Below are positions 1 to 7,599 of a stretch of DNA of 10,928 nucleotides, piece by piece. This DNA is from Planctomycetota bacterium (GTDB lineage: Bacteria > Planctomycetota > UBA1135 > GCA-002686595), in the NCBI GenBank assembly GCA_029259675.1, contig JAJDES010000228.1:1-10928 (forward strand). The letters are read 5' to 3'. The notes under the pieces are model-generated. The model was not told the DNA's origin. It did no database searches and saw only the letters and a program-made list of their open reading frames with translations. Position 1 is the first letter of the stretch. Each line of letters starts with the position of its first letter. Position numbers and translations under genes: made by a program.

Positions 1-1
1 C

Positions 2-1693
2 ATGTTCGGCGACTTGGACTTGGTGCTGTGCGATTCGGGCTCGAGCTTTTTGGGCGGAGCAGGGGATGAGAGTCGCCTTTACTTGAACGACGGCACAGGT
101 GATTTCACCGAGGACGCCGCCAACTTCAATGCGCCCGTCAAGCGCGCGCAAATGGACATCCAACTGGCGGATATCGACAACGACTGGGACCTGGACGTTA
201 TCGGGTTCAACCGGCACTCCAATAGCGGAACCACGCATACTCTGCTTTTGAATGACGGCTCGGCCGTATTCACCGAGAGTTCCTCCCTAATCGATTCCAC
301 CGGCAGCAACGTTTACGAAGCTGAAGTGGGAGACTTGGACGGAGACCTGGACCTCGACTTTTTCTACACCAGCCTGAGCGGCTTCGCCGAGGGCCACCAG
401 GAGAACCGCTTGATCCCGGACGGAGCTCTGTCGCTTCAAAACGGCTCCACCCTCAGTGGTCAAGACGACAATGAAATCGGTCTCATCGATTACGACAATG
501 ATGGCGACTACGACATCATCGTCGGTTCCTTGGGCAGCCGCGAGAAGGCCATTCGCAACAATGGCTCATTGAGCTTCACCCAGGACAACTCGATTATTGA
601 GCAAATCAGCGATTCCACCTTGGATATCGCTATTGCCGACCTCGACAACGATGGTGACTACGATTTGGTCACCGGCCAGGGCGAAAGCGGTGGCTTCACC
701 AACCGGATTTATCTCAACGGCGGCAGCGCCGACAACTTGGCCCCCGTCATTCGCGCGATTGAGCCCTTGACCGGGCAGCCCGACAACGACGGCCCTTGGG
801 TTGTGCGCGCCGGTGTCCAGGACCAAGTCATGGACGACCGCAACGACTGGTTGACGGCTTCGGTTGAGTACAACGTGCTGACGGCTCCGCAGCCGGTCGT
901 GGATGTGACGATGGTCGGCTTGAACTTCTCACCGGCCGGCATCGTGGTGCCCTCAGGAACGACTGTTCGTTGGACCAATCCGAACATGACCGTGCATACG
1001 GTGACCAGCACCACGGACGGCTACTCGTTTGACTCGGGTGCCATGGGCATGGGTGCGGTCTTCGAATACACCTTCGTGCGCCCGGGTGTTTACACCTACA
1101 AGTGCATCCCGCACGAGACCTTCGGCATGCTCGGCACCGTCACGGTGACCGGCAGCAGCACCGTGGCTGAAGCGGTGCACAGCGGCGTCGGTCAGTACCG
1201 CTTCGAAATGACGGACACGGCCGCCGGTGATGGTGCTCAGCTTGCCTACGAGCTGCGCTTCACGGATTGGGCCGGCAACACGACTGTGAGTGAATCGGAA
1301 TTGGTCACCATCGTCGAGCCCGGCTACTTCCAGTATGGCTTAGGGGCTTCGCCGGCCAACACGATCGTGTTGCAGGGCGCCGGATCTTCCAGCATCGGCG
1401 GGGCATTCAGTGCCGACGCCAGCAGCATCACCGGTGCGGTTGCCTTCTTCGGCATTTCCCTTGCCGAAGCTAACTACCCCCTGTTGGGCGGAGTCGGCCT
1501 GATCGATCCGCTGGCGCTGATCACCCTCAAAATCAAAGGTGCCGGCGGCGGCACGGCTTCCCAGCCGGTTTTGATCCCCAACGACGCGACCCTGGTCGGG
1601 CTCGACATCTTCTTCCAGGTCTCATCTTTGGTGACCGTCGGACCCGATGTGTGGGAGCACTCCAACGGCCTGCAGTTGACCGTCGGTTTCTAA
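2..1693 (+). CDS. Exported FG-GAP/VCBS beta-propeller protein with inserted plastocyanin-like copper domain (5' partial)
   Basis: Partial gene whose 5' end lies outside the window. The first ATG sits inside a metal-binding loop of a propeller repeat, so it is not a start; alignment with the downstream paralogue says about 173 residues are missing. Visible D-x-D-x-D(G)-x-x-D repeats begin near residues 4 (degenerate), 57, 111, 163 and 213, typical of calcium-binding FG-GAP/VCBS blades. Residues about 302-386 form a cupredoxin domain with a complete type-1 copper set: His332, Cys368, His371, Met376 (C-x2-H-x4-M, as in plastocyanin). Sequence on both sides of it (GPWVVRAGVQDQ before, AYELRFTDWAGN after) looks like the halves of one Ig/FN3-like sandwich. 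Residues about 443-563 match the C-terminal domain of the neighbour, ending in SNGLQLTVGF. The protein is presumably exported and extracellular. Domain content is clear; the cellular role is unknown. Confidence 0.9.
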   Translation: MFGDLDLVLCDSGSSFLGGAGDESRLYLNDGTGDFTEDAANFNAPVKRAQMDIQLADIDNDWDLDVIGFNRHSNSGTTHTLLLNDGSAVFTESSSLIDSTGSNVYEAEVGDLDGDLDLDFFYTSLSGFAEGHQENRLIPDGALSLQNGSTLSGQDDNEIGLIDYDNDGDYDIIVGSLGSREKAIRNNGSLSFTQDNSIIEQISDSTLDIAIADLDNDGDYDLVTGQGESGGFTNRIYLNGGSADNLAPVIRAIEPLTGQPDNDGPWVVRAGVQDQVMDDRNDWLTASVEYNVLTAPQPVVDVTMVGLNFSPAGIVVPSGTTVRWTNPNMTVHTVTSTTDGYSFDSGAMGMGAVFEYTFVRPGVYTYKCIPHETFGMLGTVTVTGSSTVAEAVHSGVGQYRFEMTDTAAGDGAQLAYELRFTDWAGNTTVSESELVTIVEPGYFQYGLGASPANTIVLQGAGSSSIGGAFSADASSITGAVAFFGISLAEANYPLLGGVGLIDPLALITLKIKGAGGGTASQPVLIPNDATLVGLDIFFQVSSLVTVGPDVWEHSNGLQLTVGF

Positions 1694-1987
1694 GGAGGCC
1701 GAAACTTCACCCGCTCCCGAATCCATTTGGGGGCGGGTTGCGAACAAAATAATCGGAGCGCGGATGTGCCCAGCAGGGCATAGCTGTGCTCCGAATCGCG
1801 TTGGAGACTACCGGGGAGCTTGGCTCCGGCTTCCAGGCGTTTTTGATCCGTATTCGTCTCCAAACAAGTTTGGAAGCGTAGAGCAGGGGGCTCGGCAATG
1901 AGCCCTGCGGGTTTGGTTCGCTTGCGATCGCGCTCCATCAAGTCCAAGTCAGCAAATTCTCTTCGCCACCCATATTCCCAGTCAGCC
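1694..1987. other. Structured intergenic spacer between the two propeller paralogues
   Basis: This 294-nt spacer has no convincing gene but is rich in inverted repeats beyond the hairpin just after the stop codon. They are a nearly continuous stem at 1753-1794 (tetraloop AGCA); an 8-bp pair TTGGAGAC/GTCTCCAA at 1801-1808/1856-1863 enclosing a GGAGC/GCTCC hairpin (1815-1827); GCTTCCA/TGGAAGC at 1829-1835/1871-1877, interleaved with the previous pair; and GCAGGG..CTC/GAG..CCCTGC at 1883-1908. It may be a structured 5' leader of the next gene, a small RNA, or a repeat element. A - strand frame is open across it but carries no recognisable protein feature. I see no clear promoter. Confidence 0.55.
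1710..1737 (+). terminator. Hairpin after the first propeller gene, possible terminator
   Basis: Seventeen bases after the stop codon, CCCGCTCCC and GGGGGCGGG form a 9-bp stem (one G-U pair) with a 10-nt loop. There is no T-tract behind it, only TTGCG, so it could equally be a 3'-end processing or stability hairpin. Confidence 0.35.
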
Positions 1988-4201
1988 ATGCGAGACGAAT
2001 TCTCTTCCTCCACGGGCCTTCGATGCCTGCTTCTTCCGGCCGCTCTGTTTTGCGTAGCCGGCCTAACTTCGGCGCAGCAGTTTCAAGAGAGCGTCGGGTC
2101 CATCCCCGCCGGGAGTCGCTGGACCGAGGGCGTGGAAGCGGTGGATGTCGATCAGGACGGTGATTTGGATTTGTTCTTCGCCGAAGGCGGCGGCAGCGTG
2201 GCCCCGGGTACCCCGGAGCAGCACCGCTTGATCATCAATCAACTGGAAATCAGCGCGGGGCAGTTTTCGGATCAGAGCGTCTCGAGGTTGGGCGTCAAGT
2301 CGAGCGTGGCGCGCGATGTGATCAGCGGCGACATTCAAGGCGATGGTTGGATGGATGCCCTGTTCGCCAACGCCTTGGGTTCCGGGGCACCTTCCCTGTA
2401 CGTGAACCAGGGCGCGGGCTCGCCCGGATTTTTCAATCAGGAAAGTTCCTCGCGCGGTTTGTTCCTGACCTTCAACTCAACTGCAGCGCGCTTCGGAGAC
2501 TTGGACGATGACGGCGACCTGGATTTGGTCGTCAACGATTGCGGAGCCTTGCTGAGTGGAGGCGGCGGCGGCGTGCCGCACCTCTATACGAACAACGGTT
2601 CGGGCTTCTTCAGCAAAGTGAACTTGCTTGAAGTTTGGAATCCGCCCACGCGCACGGATCAAAGGGAATTGCAACTTGTCGACGTTGACGGCGACTTCGA
2701 CTTGGATGTCATCGGCATTACGGGCAACGCAACGGAGCCGCGGCATCAATTGATGCTAAACGACGGCGCGGGCAACTTCAGCGACGCTTCGGCCTTGATC
2801 GGTTCCACGGGCACGGCAGTAAATTCTGTTGAGCCCGGAGATTTCGACGAGGACGGCGACAGCGACCTTTTTGTCACCGGTATCGGGGGATCCGCTGTGG
2901 GCCCGCTCGAGAACTCGCTCGCCGGCGGCGCCCTGGGTTTCTCGCCCAATGGAGCCTTCGCCGGCGGATTGGACGGAGACATCGGGCTCTTGGATTATGA
3001 CGGCGACCAAGACTTGGACGTTGTGATCGGATCGGCAAGCAGTTCCGAGCGCATGTTGCGCAACCTCATTGGTCTAGGGTTCAGCAGCGCAGCGGGTGTT
3101 TTCCCCGCCGGCGTGGATTCGACCCGAGCGATTGAGCTGGCGGACATGGATGGTGACGGCGCGTACGACCTGATCACGGCCCAGGGCCGCGACGGAAGTT
3201 CAACCGCTTGGGACAACAAGCTCTACCTGAATACCGGATCGGGGGATCTTTATCTTCCCGCCATTGACGGAGAATCCTTGCCGAGCCCGGTGCACAAAAC
3301 CGGACCTTGGGTTGCGCACGCGCGGATTCGGGATCAAGTGCTCGACGACGGCAACGACTACATGAACGCGGAAGCGGAGTACGTCCTGTTGACTTCGCCC
3401 CAGGAAGTATTCGTCACCATGGTCGGCCTGAACTTTTCGCCCGCCAACATCACCGTTGCGGCCGGAACCACGGTTACCTGGGACAATCCGAACACGACGG
3501 TTCACACGGTTACGAGCAGCACCACTGATTTTAATTTCAACTCGGGCGGCATGGGGATCGGCGACACCTATTCCTACACCTTTGTTCGCCCAGGTGTTTA
3601 CACCTACTTTTGCATCCCGCACTTGACCTTCGGCATGACCGGAACGGTAACGGTGACCGGGTCATCGAACACGGCGACGCCGACCTACATGGGGGATCGC
3701 ATTTGGCGCATCGAGATGGCGGACACGCTGTCCGGAGCGGCGACGCAGTTGGCTTATGAGCTGCGCTTTATCGATGACGCCGGATTCCTCTCCACGGTCG
3801 ACTCAAGCTTGGTGGACATTTCACCCAATGGCTGGACCCAGTACGGGTTGAATGCGTCGCCGACCAACACGATCGACTTGGACGGTGTGGGGTCCTCCAG
3901 CATCGGCCAAGCGTTCAGCGCGGCCTCCACCAATGTGACCGGCGTGCTGGCTGTTTACGGCATCGGTTTGGCCGCCGACAACAACCCCTTCCTGGGCGGG
4001 ATTTCCTTGCTGGACCCCTTTCAGCTGGTGACGATCAAAGTTCGGCCGGTGAACGCGGGCGCTTCGAATTTCAATGTGGTCTTCCCCAATGACGGCAGCC
4101 TCGTGGGCTTGGATCTCTATTGGCAGAGCTCAGGTCTGATCTCAGTCGGTCCGGATGTCTGGGAGCACTCCAACGGCCTGCGCGTGACGATCTGTCCCTA
4201 A
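1988..4201 (+). CDS. Exported seven-repeat beta-propeller protein with inserted plastocyanin-like copper domain
   Basis: A 737-aa exported protein and complete paralogue of the gene upstream. I chose ATG 1988 because it begins a good signal peptide (hydrophobic stretch at residues 13-27, cleavage probably after Ala29 in LTSA-QQ); an in-frame ATG at 1898 would add 30 polar residues and bury the signal. No clear ribosome-binding site is visible. Seven calcium-loop repeats start near residues 53, 115, 171, 232, 285, 336 and 386, enough for a seven-bladed integrin-type propeller. Residues about 474-560 are a cupredoxin domain with ligands His506, Cys542, His545 and Met550. Flanking strands (GPWVAHARIRDQ; AYELRFIDDAG) look like one split Ig/FN3-like domain. 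Residues about 616-737 form the C-terminal domain shared with the neighbour. It is likely extracellular or surface-bound, with electron transfer or copper binding as the predicted activity; substrate and partner are unknown. Confidence 0.92.
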   Translation: MRDEFSSSTGLRCLLLPAALFCVAGLTSAQQFQESVGSIPAGSRWTEGVEAVDVDQDGDLDLFFAEGGGSVAPGTPEQHRLIINQLEISAGQFSDQSVSRLGVKSSVARDVISGDIQGDGWMDALFANALGSGAPSLYVNQGAGSPGFFNQESSSRGLFLTFNSTAARFGDLDDDGDLDLVVNDCGALLSGGGGGVPHLYTNNGSGFFSKVNLLEVWNPPTRTDQRELQLVDVDGDFDLDVIGITGNATEPRHQLMLNDGAGNFSDASALIGSTGTAVNSVEPGDFDEDGDSDLFVTGIGGSAVGPLENSLAGGALGFSPNGAFAGGLDGDIGLLDYDGDQDLDVVIGSASSSERMLRNLIGLGFSSAAGVFPAGVDSTRAIELADMDGDGAYDLITAQGRDGSSTAWDNKLYLNTGSGDLYLPAIDGESLPSPVHKTGPWVAHARIRDQVLDDGNDYMNAEAEYVLLTSPQEVFVTMVGLNFSPANITVAAGTTVTWDNPNTTVHTVTSSTTDFNFNSGGMGIGDTYSYTFVRPGVYTYFCIPHLTFGMTGTVTVTGSSNTATPTYMGDRIWRIEMADTLSGAATQLAYELRFIDDAGFLSTVDSSLVDISPNGWTQYGLNASPTNTIDLDGVGSSSIGQAFSAASTNVTGVLAVYGIGLAADNNPFLGGISLLDPFQLVTIKVRPVNAGASNFNVVFPNDGSLVGLDLYWQSSGLISVGPDVWEHSNGLRVTICP

Positions 4202-4342
4202 AGGCCGACACCGGCGAACGGCTTCAACTGGGACCGATCCGCGTCGAGTAGCGCAGAGCGGCCGAGAGGAGGGGACGCATTCTTTTGCGGACTCGCGCTG
4301 CACCGTCGACGTGTCTAACGTAGGTGGCTGAAAACCAAGCCT

Positions 4343-6148
4343 ATGCATTATTCACTCCTCTCGATCGCCCACGTGTTCGCCGCCGGCCTGGCCGGCATGA
4401 CCCATCCCCAGGGGCTCCCTGGGCAGGCCCCGAGCGCTGCCTCCGGAGCGTCCGCCACCGCGTCAGCAAAGCCCGACGAGCCGGGCGAGAAGCCGGACAA
4501 GAAAGACGTGCCGATCGTCTCGCCGTCACCCTTGTTCGAGGACAAGCTGCTGAGCGTTCCTACCAAGGAAGGTGGCAAGCCGCAGCCGGTGCGAACGGTT
4601 TGCGGGTCGCCGGAGAAGAACTTCATTTTGGAGGTCAACGGCGGCGGTCTGGTGTTGGGCGACTTTGACGGATCCGGTTCGACCGATCTGGTGGTGATCG
4701 ACGGCTCGACCCTAGAGCAGGCCCAGGCCGGCCAGCCCGGTCGCCCCTCGCGTCTCTTCCTCAACGGGGGCAAGGCCGACTTTCGCGAAGCGGATTCCAA
4801 GTGGAGTTTGCCCTCGGCGCGCTGGGCCATGGGCGGTGCTGCGGGAGATGTGGATGCCGACGGGGACTTGGATCTGTTTGTGACCGAATGGGGCGCCGAT
4901 CAGCTCTTCCTCGGAGATGCGGGCAAGGGCTTCAAACCCGCGCCCAAGCCTGGCTTCAAGGGCAAGCGTTGGGGCACCAGCGCAGCCTTTCTCGACTATG
5001 ACCAGGATGGGCAGTTGGATTTGGCGGTCGTCAATTACTTGGCCTTCTATCCCGATGAAGTGAAGAGTCGCAGCGACGGGGCCTGCCGCTGGAAAGGTCA
5101 AAACGTGATGTGCGGACCGGAGGGCCTGAGTCCTGTGCACGATCAGCTCTACCGCGGCAAGGGCGACGGGACTTTCGTCGAGCAATCAAAGCAAGCCGGC
5201 TACTACCCGCTCGCGGCCGGCTTTGGCTTGGGTATCACAACATTGGATGTGGATGCCGACGGCGATACGGATTTGTATGTGACCAACGACTCAACCCCCA
5301 ACCATCTCTGGATCAACACGAAGGGCAAATTCGAGGAGCGCGGCGATCGCTTGGGCGCGGCGCTTGATAACAACGGCAAGGAGCAGGCCGGGATGGGAAT
5401 CGGCGTGGCGGACATCGACGGCGACGGTTTTCAGGATGTCTTTGCTACTAACTTCTCCGGTGAGCCCAATGCCTTCTACAGCTCGCGCAAGCGTCGCGAT
5501 TCCGTTCGCTTTCGAGAGCTGGGATCCAGCCGCGGCTTGGCCGGACCGAGTATCCAATACTTGGGCTGGGGAACCGGCATCTATGATTTCGACTTGGATG
5601 GGGATCTCGACCTGTTCACGCTCAATGGTCACGTCTATCCCCAAGCGGATGCTCCGGGCTCAGACACTTCCTACGCCCAACCCGATCACTTTTATCGCAA
5701 CAACGGCGAGGGACGCTTTGACCAGGAATTGCTTTCAAATAGCGCGCCCTACGTTTCGCGCACGGGAACCGTTGCGGACTTGGACGCGGACGGCGACTTG
5801 GACATCGTTGCGCTGGAAATGAATGGTGCGGTGCACTTGCTCATGAACCGGTCCGCCCAAGCGGGCGGCAAGGGCGGGCATTGGTTGCAAGTGGAGCTGA
5901 AGGGCCAAGGTAAAAATCTGCAGGCCCTGGGCGCAACGGTAACGGTCGAGGTCGGCGAGCGTCGCTTTGTTGCGGAGATGCGCACGGCCGCCGGTTTCCA
6001 GGCGGCTCAACCGGCGTTGGTCCACTTCGGGTTGGGGAGCGCGACAAAATTGGATCGGGTGCGCGTGCGCTGGCCATCGGGACAGGAGAGTGTGCACACA
6101 GATCTGGCCGTCGATCAACGCCACCTACTATCGGAGCAGGCGAAGTAA
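4343..6148 (+). CDS. CRTAC1-family exported protein (FG-GAP/VCBS propeller + ASPIC/UnbV domain)
   Basis: A 601-aa protein starting with a short signal-peptide-like segment (residues 1-19), then a low-complexity Ala/Pro/Lys linker to about residue 55. Seven D-x-D-x-D-G-x-x-D loops lie near residues 107, 169, 218, 302, 357, 415 and 479, predicting a seven-bladed calcium-binding propeller. Between repeats 3 and 4 is the Cys pair C-R-W-K-G...M-C-G-P-E-G-L that I recognise from bacterial CRTAC1 proteins. Residues about 512-598 are an ASPIC/UnbV domain (GATVTV, HFGLG, VRVRWPSG). Family members are usually exported and thought to mediate binding; no enzymatic activity is established for them. The stop codon overlaps the ATG of the next gene (TAATG), so the two are probably translated together, and CRTAC1-TPR pairing is familiar in such genomes. 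The 141-nt gap upstream shows no obvious terminator or ribosome-binding site. Confidence 0.92.
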   Translation: MHYSLLSIAHVFAAGLAGMTHPQGLPGQAPSAASGASATASAKPDEPGEKPDKKDVPIVSPSPLFEDKLLSVPTKEGGKPQPVRTVCGSPEKNFILEVNGGGLVLGDFDGSGSTDLVVIDGSTLEQAQAGQPGRPSRLFLNGGKADFREADSKWSLPSARWAMGGAAGDVDADGDLDLFVTEWGADQLFLGDAGKGFKPAPKPGFKGKRWGTSAAFLDYDQDGQLDLAVVNYLAFYPDEVKSRSDGACRWKGQNVMCGPEGLSPVHDQLYRGKGDGTFVEQSKQAGYYPLAAGFGLGITTLDVDADGDTDLYVTNDSTPNHLWINTKGKFEERGDRLGAALDNNGKEQAGMGIGVADIDGDGFQDVFATNFSGEPNAFYSSRKRRDSVRFRELGSSRGLAGPSIQYLGWGTGIYDFDLDGDLDLFTLNGHVYPQADAPGSDTSYAQPDHFYRNNGEGRFDQELLSNSAPYVSRTGTVADLDADGDLDIVALEMNGAVHLLMNRSAQAGGKGGHWLQVELKGQGKNLQALGATVTVEVGERRFVAEMRTAAGFQAAQPALVHFGLGSATKLDRVRVRWPSGQESVHTDLAVDQRHLLSEQAK

Positions 6149-7365
6149 TGGGTCCTAAAGCAACGATTTGGCATCTGCCGCTCGCGCTCACGATATGCGC
6201 GCAAATCGCCGTTCTCCTGTGCTGCTTGGCGGGCGCACCCGCCGCCTGCATGCAGGATCCGGATGGGGACCCACAGATCTCGCAAATCCTGGAGCGCGTG
6301 CCGAGCGAACTGCCGCATGCCGCATCGGATCGTTGGGCCAAGCTATTCGACGAGGACGGATTGTTGGTTCAATCAGAAGTGCCGCCGAGCGTCTTGCCTT
6401 ATCTCAAGCTCTCCAATGTGGCTTACAACCAGCGCGATTTTCCCGCCGCTTTGGAAGCCCTCTTCGGCGCTCTGAACGAAGCACCGGACTTTCCGCCGGC
6501 GCTGCTCGAAATGGGCACGGTCTATTTCCGGCTGCGCCGCTACGGTGATTCCGCCGAAGTGCTCGAACGTTTTTGTCTGCATGCGCCCACGCAAGTCATG
6601 CGAACCCAGGCGCTGGCCCACTGCTACTACAGCTTGGGGAGTTACGAAAAGGCTCGCGCACACTATGAGGTCGTACTTGAGGGTGTGCCCGAAAGTGTCG
6701 AAGCCCTGCGCGGATTGGCCCTTTGCTACCACCGCATTGGAATCAACGAGAAAGCGCTCGAGCTGCTCGACAAGGTTTTGGAATTGCGCCCGGAACACGC
6801 CGAAGCGGTGACGTGGAAAGCTCAGATCCTGTTCGAAGAGGATCGCGTCGAAGAAGCCTTGGCCGTGGCCGAGAACGCGACAAAAATCGATCCATTTACT
6901 CCGCGACCCTGGTACCTACTCTCGCAAATCCTGTTCGATTTGGGCCAGGAAGAGCGCGCTGAGCAAATACGTGAGCATTGGAGGCAATTGGACGCCCTGA
7001 CCCAGGATGTGCGCGCCGTGCAAGCGCAGCTGCTCTATCGGCCGAGCGAATACGGCCTGTATGTGCGTCTTGCGGAATTGTTGAGCCAAGTCGGTGACTT
7101 GGACGGCACGCGCGACGCCCTTGTGGCGGCGACGTCCCTGGCGCCCGCGGAAATTTCGCAGGTCGAGCTCTACAAGTTCTCCATCGATTTGCTGCTCAGC
7201 CTCGACGATGTGGAGGGTGCCCGAGTGTTGGCAAACGAAATGGAAGAAGCTTGCCCCGAGGATGCGGAGGCATGGAACTTCTTGCGCCTTTTCTACGGCA
7301 AGACCAAGGATACGGAGCGCTACATTCAGGCCAGCGAGAAGTACTTCCGACTCGCCGGCAAGTAA
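6148..7365 (+). CDS. Exported TPR-repeat protein, coupled to the CRTAC1-family gene
   Basis: A 405-aa protein whose ATG overlaps the preceding stop by one base. Residues 1-33 look like a signal peptide with a long hydrophobic core (about 10-30) ending in AGAPAA before Cys34. A lipoprotein is conceivable, but the -3 residue is Pro, so the lipobox is poor. From about residue 80 to 285 runs a series of some six tetratricopeptide repeats, with typical spacing of aromatic, Gly and Ala positions (SYEKARAHYEVVL; INEKALELLDKVLELRP; RVEEALAVAENATKIDP), followed by a more divergent helical section to the end. TPR domains are protein-protein scaffolds. The translational coupling suggests it acts with the CRTAC1-like propeller, perhaps in assembly or anchoring in the periplasm. 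Partner and exact role are inferred. A tandem DNA repeat begins shortly after its stop codon. Confidence 0.9.
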   Translation: MGPKATIWHLPLALTICAQIAVLLCCLAGAPAACMQDPDGDPQISQILERVPSELPHAASDRWAKLFDEDGLLVQSEVPPSVLPYLKLSNVAYNQRDFPAALEALFGALNEAPDFPPALLEMGTVYFRLRRYGDSAEVLERFCLHAPTQVMRTQALAHCYYSLGSYEKARAHYEVVLEGVPESVEALRGLALCYHRIGINEKALELLDKVLELRPEHAEAVTWKAQILFEEDRVEEALAVAENATKIDPFTPRPWYLLSQILFDLGQEERAEQIREHWRQLDALTQDVRAVQAQLLYRPSEYGLYVRLAELLSQVGDLDGTRDALVAATSLAPAEISQVELYKFSIDLLLSLDDVEGARVLANEMEEACPEDAEAWNFLRLFYGKTKDTERYIQASEKYFRLAGK

Positions 7366-7380
7366 TTGCGATCAGTAGCT

Positions 7381-7440
7381 GCGGCCAGCTGCAGTGGAGC
7401 CAGCTGGGGTGGAGCCAGCTGAGGTGGTGCCAGCTGTGGT
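7381..7440. repeat. Four 15-bp tandem repeats centred on CAGCTG
   Basis: Four contiguous 15-bp units at 7381-7395, 7396-7410, 7411-7425 and 7426-7440 follow the consensus GGAGCCAGCTGNGGT. The core GCCAGCTG is invariant and the last units differ at only one to three positions. The array starts 15 nt after the TPR stop codon. Each unit contains the CAGCTG palindrome. Because the period is a multiple of three, both strands read as five-residue repeats in some frames, but no credible gene uses them. It could be a minisatellite, a clustered protein-binding site, or part of the 3' UTR. Confidence 0.85.
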
Positions 7441-7457
7441 CCGAACGCCACGGACTT

Positions 7458-7472
7458 GTTCACCCAGTGAAC
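7458..7472. repeat. Short perfect inverted repeat GTTCAC-CCA-GTGAAC
   Basis: Six-base arms with a three-base centre lie between the 15-bp repeats and the terminator. It has operator-like symmetry, but there is no promoter beside it to regulate. It may simply be a small hairpin in the convergent 3' region. Confidence 0.4.
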
Positions 7473-7480
7473 TTGGGTAC

Positions 7481-7519
7481 AAAAAAACCGGGGCCCCGTC
7501 GTGATGACAGGGCCCCGGT
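7481..7519 (-). terminator. Rho-independent terminator of the zinc-ribbon gene
   Basis: On the - strand a 10-bp, GC-rich perfect stem (ACCGGGGCCC pairing with GGGCCCCGGT, 13-nt loop) is directly followed by seven T (the A run at 7481-7487 on the + strand). This is a textbook intrinsic terminator for the - strand gene ending at 7600. The stem may also slow transcription arriving from the convergent TPR gene, though on that side there is no T-run. Confidence 0.85.
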
Positions 7520-7524
7520 ATTCA

Positions 7525-7591
7525 GATTCCTTCGAATCCATCCAAAGGATGTCCCACCGTGCCGTGGGACGAGCCGAGCATAACGCTCGGC
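7525..7591 (-). repeat. Chain of four small hairpins in the 3' UTR of the zinc-ribbon gene
   Basis: Successive perfect inverted repeats occupy almost every base: 7525-7538 (GATTC/GAATC), 7539-7551 (CATCC/GGATG), 7551-7570 (GTCCCAC/GTGGGAC) and 7573-7591 (GCCGAGC/GCTCGGC). On the - strand they lie between the stop codon and the intrinsic terminator. They may protect the short mRNA or form a structured RNA of their own. Confidence 0.55.
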
Positions 7592-7599
7592 CGGGGGAA

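Noticed and set aside
1692..1698. AAGGAGG, a perfect Shine-Dalgarno-like sequence overlapping the first stop codon
   Set aside because: No ATG, GTG or TTG start lies at a usable distance behind it, and the next gene begins about 290 nt later.
1727..1753. TTGGGG...AATAAT as a promoter
   Set aside because: The spacing is 15 bp and the -35 half lies in the post-stop hairpin; too weak to call.
1898..1987. Earlier in-frame ATG for the second propeller gene
   Set aside because: It would place 30 polar, basic residues before a clear signal peptide, and the ATG itself lies in a hairpin loop.
1690..2013. Open frame of 107 codons on the - strand across the spacer
   Set aside because: No recognisable motif or domain, it overlaps the signal peptide of the next gene, and its length is not surprising in GC-rich DNA.
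7525..7543. TTCGAATCC resembling a tRNA T-loop
   Set aside because: No T-stem, anticodon arm or acceptor pairing can be formed around it.
7251..7583. + strand frame reading the 15-bp repeats as a WSQL-type pentapeptide repeat
   Set aside because: It mostly overlaps the TPR gene and the terminator, and the five-residue period follows automatically from a 15-bp repeat.
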